From Bacillaceae bacterium IKA-2 (GTDB lineage Bacteria; Bacillota; Bacilli; Bacillales; Anaerobacillaceae), in assembly GCA_031761875.1 (NCBI GenBank), contig CP134492.1, forward strand, positions 248,001 through 312,000: DNA of 64,000 nucleotides, read 5' to 3'. A program made the translations under genes and the position numbers. How positions within the stretch are numbered: the first letter of the stretch is position 1; each line of letters starts with the position of its first letter. The notes below the pieces were generated by a model that ran no database searches, was not told the DNA's origin, and worked only from the letters and a program-made list of their open reading frames with translations. Positions 48,257 through 56,946 of the stretch are shown piece by piece.

Positions 48257-49290
48257 AGGGATTGATGCAATTGTATAAGCTGGCTTCCTTATTTTCAGGT
48301 TGTGGTGGTGGTGACGTAGGATTGGAAGGAGGATTTTCCTTCCTAAATACGCATTATAAAACGCTCCCTTTCACCACAGTATATGCTAATGAAATTGATG
48401 CGAAAATCGCTGAAATATACAGTCAAAATTTTAATATAGAACCCGATGTTAGGGACATACGTGAAGTGTCATCTAAAGATATTCCGTGTCATGATATTCT
48501 TGTTGGTGGCTTTCCTTGTGTGTCTTTTTCTATGGTGGCCCAAAACCCTAAACGACTAGGAATAAAGAATGACACAGGTAAACTTTTTTTCGAAATGGTT
48601 AGAATTCTTAAGGACAAGCAGCCAAAAGCTTTTATAGCGGAAAATGTAAGAGGGATTTTGTCCGCAAATAAGGGTGAAGCATTTCCTTTAATAGTAAGCG
48701 AATTTGAGAATTGTGGATATGTTGTAAAGCATTGTCTTCTAAATGTAGCGGATTTCGGGGTTCCACAAAATCGTTACAGAGTAATCATTGTAGGGATTAG
48801 AAATGACATTCAAGTCGATTATGAGTTCCCTACACCAACCCATGCCCTAGAAGAAAAGTTTTGTAGCATGAAACATATTCCGTTGGGCGAAGTGGTTTTT
48901 CCAGAGAATGAAATTGATGATAAATATTATTTTAGTGAAAAAGCTGTTAGCGGAATGCTTAGAGCTAAGAAGGACATGAACAAGGGGAGAGCACAAGACC
49001 TTTTAAAACCTTGTAATACTGTAGGTGCCCATTTAGCAAAGGTAAGCCTAAATAGCACTGACCCCGTTCTAAAAATAAATGGACGTTACCGTCGTTTTAC
49101 TCCTAGGGAAGTGGCAAGAATTCAGTCGTTTCCTGACTCTTTTAAGCTGATTAATGCAGAAGGTACACAATACAGAGCATTAGGAAATGCAATCCCTCCT
49201 GTACTAATGTGGAATGTCGCAAACAAGCTTGCAATGGCCTTAGATGGAGCCCCAACTATTGATAAGTTGGAGTTGGTACAAACAATTTAA
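48253..49290 (+). CDS. DNA (cytosine-5)-methyltransferase 2
   Basis: About 345 residues. Motif I is KLASLFSGCGGGDVGLEGGF, motif IV VGGFPCVSFSMVAQN (the usual GGPPC replaced by GGFPC, catalytic Cys kept). Motif VI is AENVRGI, motif VIII PQNRYRVIIVG, and motifs IX/X are REVARIQSFPDSF and ALGNAIPPVL. ATG 48253 overlaps the upstream stop (ATGA); ATG 48265 is an alternative. Different in sequence from MTase1, so it probably methylates the other strand or another site. Confidence 0.93.
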   Translation: MKGLMQLYKLASLFSGCGGGDVGLEGGFSFLNTHYKTLPFTTVYANEIDAKIAEIYSQNFNIEPDVRDIREVSSKDIPCHDILVGGFPCVSFSMVAQNPKRLGIKNDTGKLFFEMVRILKDKQPKAFIAENVRGILSANKGEAFPLIVSEFENCGYVVKHCLLNVADFGVPQNRYRVIIVGIRNDIQVDYEFPTPTHALEEKFCSMKHIPLGEVVFPENEIDDKYYFSEKAVSGMLRAKKDMNKGRAQDLLKPCNTVGAHLAKVSLNSTDPVLKINGRYRRFTPREVARIQSFPDSFKLINAEGTQYRALGNAIPPVLMWNVANKLAMALDGAPTIDKLELVQTI

Positions 49291-49802
49291 TCAGTTTGTA
49301 CTTAACCTAAGTACTACCTTCAAAATGCTTGGAGGTATATGGGATTGGCACCAATGGGCAAATGATATAAATAAATGCTTTTGTGAGACGTTTCGTCATA
49401 ACATATGTCCAGATAAGCTACAGTTTGGATACGTATGTGACTTGGCTATAGAGCCATTAGATCCTATTGATGGATTTTTATTTGGGTTCATATGTAATGA
49501 TTTTAGTGTAGTCTGCAATTGAATATGACTTTATTGAGCTAAAAATGGAAGTTCACTATAGAAGAAGCTAAACAAAAGTTCAAGAATAAAATGGCAGTGA
49601 GAGTAGTGTTAGAGTTAAGCGAGTGAATGAACAAGTTACATTGAATGTATGATGAAATAAAGGCAGCTTGAATTTTGCTGCCTCTTTTCGTGTTCAAAAA
49701 ATCATACTAATGGATGAATTTACCCTTAAACGGTTGCCCCTTAAAACAGTCCAACATTTTATTTTATAGTCCTAAGAATGGAATGAGTCGTCACTTCTAA
49801 AT
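49291..49802. other. Region after MTase2: possible gene remnant and terminator
   Basis: An open stretch at 49325-49522 encodes a 65-residue peptide with WDWHQWANDINKCF and LQFGYVCDLAIEPLDP. It has no ribosome binding site and no recognised family, and short frames follow, so it looks like a decayed gene. A stem AAGGCAGC/GCTGCCTC with T residues at 49659-49689 would end the methyltransferase transcript. Confidence 0.45.
49659..49689 (+). terminator. Terminator of the methyltransferase operon
   Basis: AGGCAGC / GCTGCCT stem, loop TTGAATTTT, followed by CTTTTC. Confidence 0.75.
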
Positions 49803-50540
49803 TTAAAGGGAATAAGGTGGAATAAGTAATTGGTTAATATGCTTTGCAAGGCCATCCAAATCAGGGAAAAGAGAATACCTATTAATTCCATTTAGTTTTA
49901 AGAATTGAAAAGCATCTTGCTTAACTTCGTATGGTAAATCAATATATTTTAGTAAGTTTAGGTCTACAAGTTGTCCATGGAATTCCTTATCAAGTGGTTT
50001 ATGACAATTCCCTTGAATAGTAAATACACCATGTTGCGCCAGTATCCGATTACTATTTTTTATAGGATAAATAGCCAATGAGTTTAGGCCTTGGGTTGCA
50101 ACTTTATATGCGTCAGGGTACTCTAATTTATTAGGTGACACTAATTCCGCTTTATCACGTGTTAATTGGTTAAGCTCTAGCGGCTTTAGCATCCATATTC
50201 TACAGGTATTGCCATTTGACCAATGTTCTGTTGCAAAGAAAAGCGCAACTGCAAAGCTTTCGGTCCAATCTAACAATCTAGTCCTCACCCCAAAATGTTG
50301 CATTGAATATAAGAGATGCCAGGGATTATCCTCTTTATGTAACATAAAGCCAAGGTTTTTATAATATGCATACAATTGAGTTTCTACTGCAATATAATCT
50401 TCAATTGTATTTAAGTTAAGCCTGAAGAGCCCTGAGTTTAAAGAGTGTGTTGAACTAGAATGCCCTCTAAACCATATGTTAGCATCCAATGTAAATTCAT
50501 TAACTGTATCTAAAATATTTTTCCATGCATCAGAATACAT
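49803..50540 (-). CDS. FRG-domain protein
   Basis: This 245-residue protein carries the FRG signature NIWFRGHSSSTHSLNSGLFR near residue 20, followed by MQHFGVRTRLLDWTESFAVA and LFFAT, i.e. the RxxLLDWT core of FRG domains. FRG proteins are common next to phage-defence genes; their activity is not established. ATG 50540 is chosen with AGGAGGG upstream. Divergent from the DGQHR gene (97-bp gap, shared control region). Confidence 0.82.
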   Translation of the reverse strand: MYSDAWKNILDTVNEFTLDANIWFRGHSSSTHSLNSGLFRLNLNTIEDYIAVETQLYAYYKNLGFMLHKEDNPWHLLYSMQHFGVRTRLLDWTESFAVALFFATEHWSNGNTCRIWMLKPLELNQLTRDKAELVSPNKLEYPDAYKVATQGLNSLAIYPIKNSNRILAQHGVFTIQGNCHKPLDKEFHGQLVDLNLLKYIDLPYEVKQDAFQFLKLNGINRYSLFPDLDGLAKHINQLLIPPYSL

Positions 50541-50637
50541 AGTTTCCCTCCTAATACTAAACATGTTAAAATTATGAAGTATACAAGGTATAATTACAAT
50601 TGTTTTATGAAAATATTGTCATAGGTGGGTGAATTAT

Positions 50638-51660
50638 TTGGGTAATAAGGAAAATATCAAAGGCAAAGATGCTAATAAACATAGTCTGGCTACTATTCTA
50701 GTGACTCAAGGAAAATATCGTTATTATATAGCTTCTATGCCATCTGAACATTTACGAGACACTTGTTTTACCGTTACAAGGGAAGAAGACCCATTAGAAG
50801 GTTTCCAACGTAGACTAGATGAAGGTAGGGCTAAAGAGATAGCAGATTATATTGACACGGAGAATGGTTCAATTCCTACAGCTATTATCTTGTCAGCACA
50901 GGAAGATGCTCGATTAGTTCACAATACTAGAAGTAAAACTATTTCATTTTCAAAAAAAGGTAAGGCATTTCTAGTTATCGATGGTCAACATAGGGTATGG
51001 GGCTTTATTAAAGCAAAGAGCTCAGTACGTGTTCCTGTTGTGATTTTTGAAGGGCTTTCTAGGATTGAAGAGGCACAGTTATTTATAGATATAAATACTA
51101 CACAACAAGGAGTGCCAGAGGCCTTGCTATTGGATGTAAAGACACTGCTCCAAAACGAAACAGAAGAAGAGAAGAGATGTAGTGACTTGTTTGAACAATT
51201 TTTTACTAGTAAGGAGAGCATTCTAAAGGGGTATATGGTTAGGGCAGAAAGCCAGACGGGGAAAATTTCCAGAAAATTATTTAATAGTTCAATAAAAGAA
51301 GTTTTAAACAATCGGTTAAGGCCTGTTGATATAGAAAAGTCATACATAGCAATAAATAATTACCTAAGGGCATTTAAAGAAGTTTTTACTGAAATAGATA
51401 GTAATTACAAAGATCTTGTTTACCGTCCAATTGTTTTTCAAGGTGTACTCATGATTTGTACTAGCGTTATTAATAAGACAATGAATAAGCATGGAAAATT
51501 AACATATGATGCATTTTATGACATAATTATAGTCCTCAAAAGCAATATATCAAAAAACAAATTATCCCGACCAGGTGGGTCTTATAAAAAATTCAGTGAA
51601 CAAATTCATGAGGCATTAACTAGAGTCCATATACAAGCTAATATTATTGTTGAAGATTAA
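50638..51660 (+). CDS. DGQHR-domain protein (DndB-like)
   Basis: About 340 residues. The motif FLVIDGQHRVWGFIKA (about residue 117) defines the DGQHR domain, followed by LFIDINTTQQGVP. This domain is found in DndB, the regulator of DNA phosphorothioation, and in many horizontally transferred islands. No dndA/C/D/E is present here, so a phosphorothioate system is not indicated. TTG 50638 (AGGTGGGTGA upstream) is preferred to GTG 50629. Last gene before attR. Confidence 0.82.
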   Translation: MGNKENIKGKDANKHSLATILVTQGKYRYYIASMPSEHLRDTCFTVTREEDPLEGFQRRLDEGRAKEIADYIDTENGSIPTAIILSAQEDARLVHNTRSKTISFSKKGKAFLVIDGQHRVWGFIKAKSSVRVPVVIFEGLSRIEEAQLFIDINTTQQGVPEALLLDVKTLLQNETEEEKRCSDLFEQFFTSKESILKGYMVRAESQTGKISRKLFNSSIKEVLNNRLRPVDIEKSYIAINNYLRAFKEVFTEIDSNYKDLVYRPIVFQGVLMICTSVINKTMNKHGKLTYDAFYDIIIVLKSNISKNKLSRPGGSYKKFSEQIHEALTRVHIQANIIVED

Positions 51661-51665
51661 GGTAG

Positions 51666-51688
51666 GGAGAGGGGCAACCTCTCCTTTT
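51666..51688 (+). terminator. Terminator after DGQHR gene
   Basis: GGAGAGG / CCTCTCC stem, loop GGCAA, then TTTT. Confidence 0.85.
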
Positions 51689-51717
51689 GTACTTTATTTT
51701 ACCCTATCCAACGTTAC

Positions 51718-51738
51718 GGTGAACCGTACCATAAGTAA
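51718..51738 (+). repeat. attR of the rlmH-integrated element
   Basis: GGTGAACCGTACCATAAGTA repeats the rlmH 3' end seen at attL. After excision the host side would restore an rlmH stop (TAA) in place of TGA. Confidence 0.88.
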
Positions 51739-51807
51739 ATGAGGTTTTTATTATTAGGGAAAAGCGAAAAATTACCCTAGGAGCAGTCGAACCAGGTAGT
51801 TATGTCA

Positions 51808-51845
51808 CATTCGATAATCAAATGTGACATTTGGATTATCGAATG
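51808..51845. repeat. 38-bp palindrome just outside attR
   Basis: CATTCGATAATC and GATTATCGAATG form the outer arms, AAATGT / ACATTT the inner arms, with one base off symmetry. There is no T run, so it is probably a protein-binding site rather than a terminator. Confidence 0.65.
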
Positions 51846-51919
51846 TTGAAATGAAATTTTCAAAGTTCATCCTTTGGTATAAAGGGCAAGTGTTGGCATG
51901 AGGTGAAGGAAAAATAAGT

Positions 51920-51963
51920 AGGGCGCTGCCTTTGACCGCAGTAGCCCTTTCTTTTCTTTTTTT
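51920..51963 (+). terminator. Terminator, probably the original one of rlmH
   Basis: AGGGCGCTGC / GCAGTAGCCCT stem, then a long T-rich tail, plus-strand orientation. No plus-strand gene lies just upstream now. Removing the element would place it about 180 bp after rlmH, so it was probably the rlmH terminator (inference). Confidence 0.7.
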
Positions 51964-52134
51964 TGATAGGTGATTTTAGCTCTTTTTGCTTTTCGCCTTC
52001 ACCAATATGTGTAACGTTGTATTTGGTGGTTTTGGTAAACCTTTGCAAAGGATGAGGCTTTAAGAAAAAATATTGATGAATAACATTAGAGTAAATGAAA
52101 AGCTAATTCCAGGATATAGGAAAAATATATTTCA

Positions 52135-53736
52135 TTATTTTTTCTTCTTTTTCTTTTTCTCTTTTTTCTTTTTTTGTTTTTTGCACTCAGGTAATTGTCC
52201 ATCATTCTCATTTGATAATGAGGTATGATCTGAAAAATTGTCTTGATCAATCTGCTCAGAGTTCTTCATCATTGCATTTTTTAATTGAGGGTCAGCATTT
52301 TTTTGCTTCTTTGTTATATTAAAATGAACAGATAGCATAGGGTTATCGTCAGTTACATTTTTTGTTTCTAGTATAGGAGAGTCGACATCATGAAATTGTT
52401 CTTCTGTTGTACTCTTATCATTAAAAATCAATTGCCTTTCATCATAATTTATTTCCGAAGTACTATCTTTAAGAAGGATCTCTTCTACAATTTGCTCAGG
52501 GCTCATAATATTTTCGGATGATTCATCATTAATATGAGGCCCTGTGTAACTGAGTTTTTCTTGAATTGTTGGGATTGGGTATTTTATCCATTCCTTATAG
52601 GTTTTAGGATCGAGTGCTTTTACTTGTGCTAGAAATTCATCTAAATAGTTTAATAATTTAAGGTCTTTAAATAGTTCAAGAGGCCGGTCTTGTTCACGCG
52701 TAAACGAATAAACATGGTCTATTAATTTCAGCCCATCAATTGTTAAAATCGTATGGCGGAGCGGTGCATCAATTAGTTTAAAGCCTTCTGCCTTCATTGT
52801 TTTTAACATTTCGAGTATTTGTCTTGTGAGATACCTTGGGAGAGGACGCTGGAAATCACGTTGTTTTTTTAGAAGTGAATTTAAATCGGGTCCCAGTAGA
52901 TACTCCATCAAAGTATAAGTTGAACTAGTTTCATAGACTTTCGGAATAAATGATAAGTTTTGACTTGATAATAGAACCTTCTGTTCTTGTTCAGCATGAT
53001 TAGCTTTTGGATAAAGTTTCAAACATTGTTTCTCAGATACCTTATATACGGCACCTTGACGTCCTTTCCCAATAAGTGGTAGAGGGAGAGTGCTATCAAC
53101 GTTCACTGATTGCCCTGGATACCTAGCTTTTACGGTAACCTCTCTAAAATCAACATCTCTTTCATTGAAAAAAGTTTCCCATTCTTCATACAACTCTGGT
53201 TCTAAATTTTTAACATGCGATAAAAAAGAGTCCTTTAAATGGATTAAGTTTAATTCTCTTAATAGTTTATTTGGGATGGAGTGTTCTCTTTTATAGGCAT
53301 TTACTAGATCAATCAATTTTAGTTCTTCATTTTCAAGGACAAATAAATGACGTAAAGGGGCATCTATCATTGAATAACCTGTTTGTTTTAATGTCTTAAG
53401 AATATCTAAAAGTTGTTTTGCCATAGACTCTTTCATATACATACTTTTTTTAAGGTATTCCTTCAAATTAGGTTTATTAAAATATTCCATAATTAAATAG
53501 TTTAATCCGATTTCATATACTTTAGGAAAGAAAGGTAAGTGTTGTCCTGTTTTATATGCGTCTTGCTCCATTTTTGCGTGTAACTCCGTTCTATATATTT
53601 TTACACATCGATCTTCAGAAAGTTTAAATACAGCTCCTTGGTTACCGTATCCTATCAGTGGATAGTCGGTTTGGTTATTTATCTCTAAAATACCATTTTG
53701 GCCTTTTTCAATTATAATAGATTTAAAATCAACCAT
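52135..53736 (-). CDS. Tandem kinase-like protein with Lys-rich tail
   Basis: This is 533 residues. Two repeats of about 190 residues each begin with a glycine loop (PLIGYGNQGAVFKLSEDRCVKIY; PLIGKGRQGAVYKVSEKQCLKLY, quoted in part: GYGNQGAVFKL and GKGRQGAVYKV). They share LIMEYF/TLMEYLLGPDL and a catalytic-loop-like IDAPLRHxxxxxxxLKLIDL. This resembles YrzF/CotS-type bacterial kinases, but the HRD motif is altered, so activity is uncertain. The C-terminal 130 residues are low complexity and end in a poly-Lys tract. It overlaps the upstream glycosyltransferase gene by 8 nt; GT4 plus kinase resembles the cotSA-cotS spore-coat pair (inference). Confidence 0.65.
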   Translation of the reverse strand: MVDFKSIIIEKGQNGILEINNQTDYPLIGYGNQGAVFKLSEDRCVKIYRTELHAKMEQDAYKTGQHLPFFPKVYEIGLNYLIMEYFNKPNLKEYLKKSMYMKESMAKQLLDILKTLKQTGYSMIDAPLRHLFVLENEELKLIDLVNAYKREHSIPNKLLRELNLIHLKDSFLSHVKNLEPELYEEWETFFNERDVDFREVTVKARYPGQSVNVDSTLPLPLIGKGRQGAVYKVSEKQCLKLYPKANHAEQEQKVLLSSQNLSFIPKVYETSSTYTLMEYLLGPDLNSLLKKQRDFQRPLPRYLTRQILEMLKTMKAEGFKLIDAPLRHTILTIDGLKLIDHVYSFTREQDRPLELFKDLKLLNYLDEFLAQVKALDPKTYKEWIKYPIPTIQEKLSYTGPHINDESSENIMSPEQIVEEILLKDSTSEINYDERQLIFNDKSTTEEQFHDVDSPILETKNVTDDNPMLSVHFNITKKQKNADPQLKNAMMKNSEQIDQDNFSDHTSLSNENDGQLPECKKQKKKKEKKKKKKK

Positions 53737-54375
53737 TATTCTCTCTCCCCCCTAACAGTTCATCATAAAATTTACTTTGTTGCTGTAGTTGTTTAGACTG
53801 GTCAAAGTTTTGTTCTACTTTTTGACGTGCTGCCGATGCATACTGTTCCCATTTATTTCTGTTTTCTAGCATATATTCAAGGGCTAATGCTAATTGATTT
53901 ACGTTGTTTTCTTCTACTAATATTCCCTCTTTATGGTTTGTAATCAATTCAGGAATACCAGCATGAGTAGTTGAAACAACGGGTAAACCAGTCGCCATCG
54001 CTTCTTTTATCGTATTAGGAATTCCTTCTACATTGCCATCAGATGCTTCTAAGCTCGCTGCACAAAATAAATCTGCTTTTTTCATCTCTTCGTGTACTTG
54101 GTGTTTAGGAAGATTTTTTAATAGTTGAAATGATTCTCCTAAATTAAGTTGAGATGCTAATAATTTTAGAGGTTCTTCTAGTTCTCCTCTTCCAATTATG
54201 GTTAAAGTCGCATTCGGAAACTTGCTTTTTATTTTATTGAATGCTTGCATTAAAATATGATGCCCCTTTTTCTCTACAAGCCTTCCCATAGATAGGATAT
54301 TTTCTGTTTCTCTTTGCTGAGGCGGTCTGTAAGTGAATTGGGTAAGGTTAACTCCTTGTGAGTGATAAACTAAAT
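53729..54375 (-). pseudogene. GT4 glycosyltransferase, C-terminal part, cut off by IS21
   Basis: About 215 codons cover the C-terminal Rossmann domain of a family 4 glycosyltransferase: ILSMGRLVEKKGHHILMQAF, LTIIGRGELEEPL, and the donor-binding DGNVEGIPNTIKEAMATGLP with PVVSTTHAGIPELI. Homology starts at VYHSQGVNLTQF right beside the IS21 end. The matching N-terminal part lies beyond the IS at 56947-57399, though the two halves may not be exactly complementary (see findings). The 3' end overlaps the kinase-like gene. Confidence 0.85.
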
Positions 54376-54432
54376 TGGACAGTTTCCGCCAGATAAGAAT
54401 GAACACTTATTTTCCAGGAGGAAGGGTAGCAC

Positions 54433-54471
54433 TTCTATAGGTGATGGACCGTAGGGCCATCACCTATAGAA
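54433..54471. repeat. Hairpin in IS21 leader
   Basis: A perfect 15-bp stem TTCTATAGGTGATGG / CCATCACCTATAGAA around a 9-nt loop, between the left end and istA. Probably limits read-through transcription into istA or regulates its translation. Confidence 0.75.
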
Positions 54472-54564
54472 ACAATTTCCTTTTCTCTATAAATTTAAAA
54501 TAAGACCAAGACACTGTATGATGATAAGTAGTTTCTTAGATTTTCAACAGTGTGGAGGAAAAAG

Positions 54565-56148
54565 GTGGATAAGTGGCAAATGTATATGGAAATTCAGCAA
54601 TTACTAAAGCAAGGATTCAGTAAATCGAAAGTAGCTGGAAAGTTAGGGGTTTCAAGAACAACGGTTTATCGCTATTTAAAAAGTACGCCAAGTGACATGA
54701 GTGAATGGGTGGTTCAACTTGAAAGTAGAAGAAAAAAGCTAGACCCATTCAAAGAATTGATCCTTTCGTGGTTGTATTCACATCCTGATATGACAGCTGC
54801 CCAGGTTTATGATTGGCTACAAGAAAAGAAACAGGTAAAAGATGTTTCTGAAAGTACAGTAAGAGCCTATGTAAGAGAGTTACGACTATCATATGATATT
54901 TCTAAAGAAACAACTATGCGTGATTATGAAGCCGTGGCAGAGTTACCGATGGGCGAACAAATTCAAGTAGATTTTGGACAAACAGTTCAAAAGACAATCG
55001 TGGGAAAAACGGTCAGACTTTATTTCATAGCTTTTGTTCTATCCCACTCTAGATACAAATACAAAGAATGGGTGGATCGGCCTTTCACCACCAAAGATGT
55101 TATACGTACCCATGAAAATGCCTTTCAATATTTTGCTGGAATTCCTAGGGAACTCGTTTATGATCAAGATGCGCTTCTTGTCGTTAGCGAAAATGGAGGT
55201 GATTTAATTCTAACAAAAGAGTTTCAAGCGTACAAAGAAGATCGGAAGTTAACGATTTGGGTTTGTCGTAAAGCAGATCCAGAGACAAAGGGAAAAATTG
55301 AAAATATGGTAGGTTTTGTGAAAGTGAACTTTTCCAAACATCGGATATTTCAAAATATTGATAAATGGAATGAAGATGGGTTAGCGTGGCTGAAGCGTAC
55401 GGGTAATTATAAGATTCATAACACAACAAAAAAAAGACCGTGCGAAGTGTTTCTCCTTGAAAAGCAACACTTACGACCAGTCTCAACGGCTACTGGCAGT
55501 TTACCTGCAGGTAGTCAAACTAAACTCCAATCTATTATAACAAGGACGGTTCGAAAGGACAATACGATTTGGTATAAATCTAATCGCTACTCAGTTCCTC
55601 TCGGAACATTTGAAAAGTATCCAGAAGTAGCAATATCTGAAGTCGACGATGCCTATTTAATGATCGTTGAAGTTGACACAGGGGAAATATTTGCGAAACA
55701 TAAACTGTCTGTTGCAAAAGGAGAATTAATTCAAGATCGACAACATACGCGTGATCGAACAAAAGGGGTTACAGCTTATATACAGTCAGTAGCAGAAAAA
55801 TTCGAAAATACAGATATGGCACTCTCTTTTCTAGAAACGATTAAATCAGCGTTTCCGCGATACATTAGGGATCAACTCCAGCTGATATCAAAAGAAATAA
55901 AATGTCATGAGCAGTCAATTATTAATGAAGCTTTAAAAGAATGTGTTAACCGGAAACTATTTTGTGCAACAGATTTTATCGATATGGTTCAGTACCTTGA
56001 CCGACAACGACAAATGATTGTTACACCTCCAACTGATAACGATGAAACAACTAAAATACTTCATGAAAACAACCAATCGTTAGTGAATACGAAACCAGCA
56101 ACCAGAGATATAAATGATTATTTGTCAGTATTGGCAGGTGATGTTTGA
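54565..56148 (+). CDS. istA: IS21-family transposase IstA
   Basis: This 527-residue DDE transposase has an N-terminal HTH (FSKSKVAGKLGVSRTTVYRY). The rve core has catalytic Asp in EQIQVDFGQT, Asp in ELVYDQDALLVV and Glu in ADPETKGKIENMVGFVK. A C-terminal beta domain follows. GTG 54565 with GGAGG six bases upstream is preferred to GTG 54550. Intact and of family length. It overlaps istB (TGATG). Confidence 0.92.
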   Translation: MDKWQMYMEIQQLLKQGFSKSKVAGKLGVSRTTVYRYLKSTPSDMSEWVVQLESRRKKLDPFKELILSWLYSHPDMTAAQVYDWLQEKKQVKDVSESTVRAYVRELRLSYDISKETTMRDYEAVAELPMGEQIQVDFGQTVQKTIVGKTVRLYFIAFVLSHSRYKYKEWVDRPFTTKDVIRTHENAFQYFAGIPRELVYDQDALLVVSENGGDLILTKEFQAYKEDRKLTIWVCRKADPETKGKIENMVGFVKVNFSKHRIFQNIDKWNEDGLAWLKRTGNYKIHNTTKKRPCEVFLLEKQHLRPVSTATGSLPAGSQTKLQSIITRTVRKDNTIWYKSNRYSVPLGTFEKYPEVAISEVDDAYLMIVEVDTGEIFAKHKLSVAKGELIQDRQHTRDRTKGVTAYIQSVAEKFENTDMALSFLETIKSAFPRYIRDQLQLISKEIKCHEQSIINEALKECVNRKLFCATDFIDMVQYLDRQRQMIVTPPTDNDETTKILHENNQSLVNTKPATRDINDYLSVLAGDV

Positions 56149-56912
56149 TGAGTCAGTTTGCACAAGTGCAGGAGTTATTAAAGACACTCCGATTATCGGA
56201 AACATCTACTAGTATAACAAGACTAATTAAAGAAGCAGAATCAAACGAAGTTTCCTATACATCATTTCTACTAACGATATTAACATTTGAACAAAAGCGC
56301 CGGGAAGAAAAACAAACAGAAAAACGCTTAAAATGGGCTACATTTCCGTATCATAAAACGATGATCGACTTTAATCTTGATGAACAGAGATCATTAAGTA
56401 AAAAACAGTTTAATCAATTAAAAGAGCTAACATGGGTAGAGCAGCTGTACAACATTATTTTATTGGGACCGCCAGGTGCAGGGAAAACTTTATTAGCAAT
56501 AGGATTAGGGATTGAGGCAATCAACCGCGGATATAAAGTTTCGTTTATTTCTATGGGTGATTTAATCCATACGTTAAAAACAGAAGAAATCACTCGAAAG
56601 TCACAGACTAGAATGAGCAGAATTAGAAATTCAAATTTAGTGATTATTGATGATCTTATGTTTATGGCAATGGATCAACGTGAAGCCAACCTATTTTTCC
56701 ATTTAATAAACTATTTATATAATAATGCTTCTATTATACTCACATCAAATAAGGCCCCAAGTGATTGGGGCGAGTTGATGGGCGATTCAAGTATTACAGC
56801 AGCCATTTTAGATAGGATCATTCACCGAGCTGAAGTTATTCACTTAGATAATGACAGTTATCGAATGAAGCACCGATCTTCCATTTTTGGTGGAGAAAGT
56901 GTTCAAAGTTAA
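56148..56912 (+). CDS. istB: IS21-family helper ATPase IstB
   Basis: This 254-residue AAA+ protein related to DnaC has Walker A NIILLGPPGAGKTLLAIGLG, Walker B LVIIDDLMFMA, and sensor I IILTSNKAPSDWGE. IstB assists IstA in target selection. ATG 56148 overlaps the istA stop. Confidence 0.93.
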   Translation: MSQFAQVQELLKTLRLSETSTSITRLIKEAESNEVSYTSFLLTILTFEQKRREEKQTEKRLKWATFPYHKTMIDFNLDEQRSLSKKQFNQLKELTWVEQLYNIILLGPPGAGKTLLAIGLGIEAINRGYKVSFISMGDLIHTLKTEEITRKSQTRMSRIRNSNLVIIDDLMFMAMDQREANLFFHLINYLYNNASIILTSNKAPSDWGELMGDSSITAAILDRIIHRAEVIHLDNDSYRMKHRSSIFGGESVQS

Positions 56913-56946
56913 TTGGCGAAAAGTGTTCATTTCTACTTGACGGTCA

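Larger units (their letters stand above)
38241..51738. mobile_element. SCC-like integrative element in rlmH carrying defence-type cargo
   Basis: The element is bounded by direct repeats (attL 38231-38251, attR 51718-51738). A large serine recombinase gene lies at the left edge, pointing outward, as expected for its own integrase. Content: recombinase module, replication protein, RadC-like and resolvase genes, then two cytosine methyltransferases, a putative nuclease, and FRG and DGQHR genes. Boundaries are accurate to a few bases; the exact crossover dinucleotide cannot be seen. The name SCC-like refers to site, recombinase type and layout. I did not identify ccrAB or ccrC specifically. Confidence 0.85.
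54376..56946 (+). mobile_element. IS21-family insertion sequence (istA-istB)
   Basis: About 2.57 kb with istA and istB in one operon. Related ends contain AATGAACACTT facing inward on both sides (54398-54408 left; reverse near 56922-56932). Exact tips are uncertain: left may be TGG at 54376 or a few bases inside. No clear target-site duplication is visible. It interrupts a glycosyltransferase gene. Confidence 0.85.

Noticed and set aside
50638-51660. DNA phosphorothioation (Dnd) system
   Set aside because: Only the DGQHR domain is shared with DndB; no dndA, C, D or E genes are in the window.
51860-52048. Minus-strand open frame of 62 codons after the kinase-like gene
   Set aside because: Overlaps a stem-loop terminator, basic low-complexity product, no ribosome binding site.
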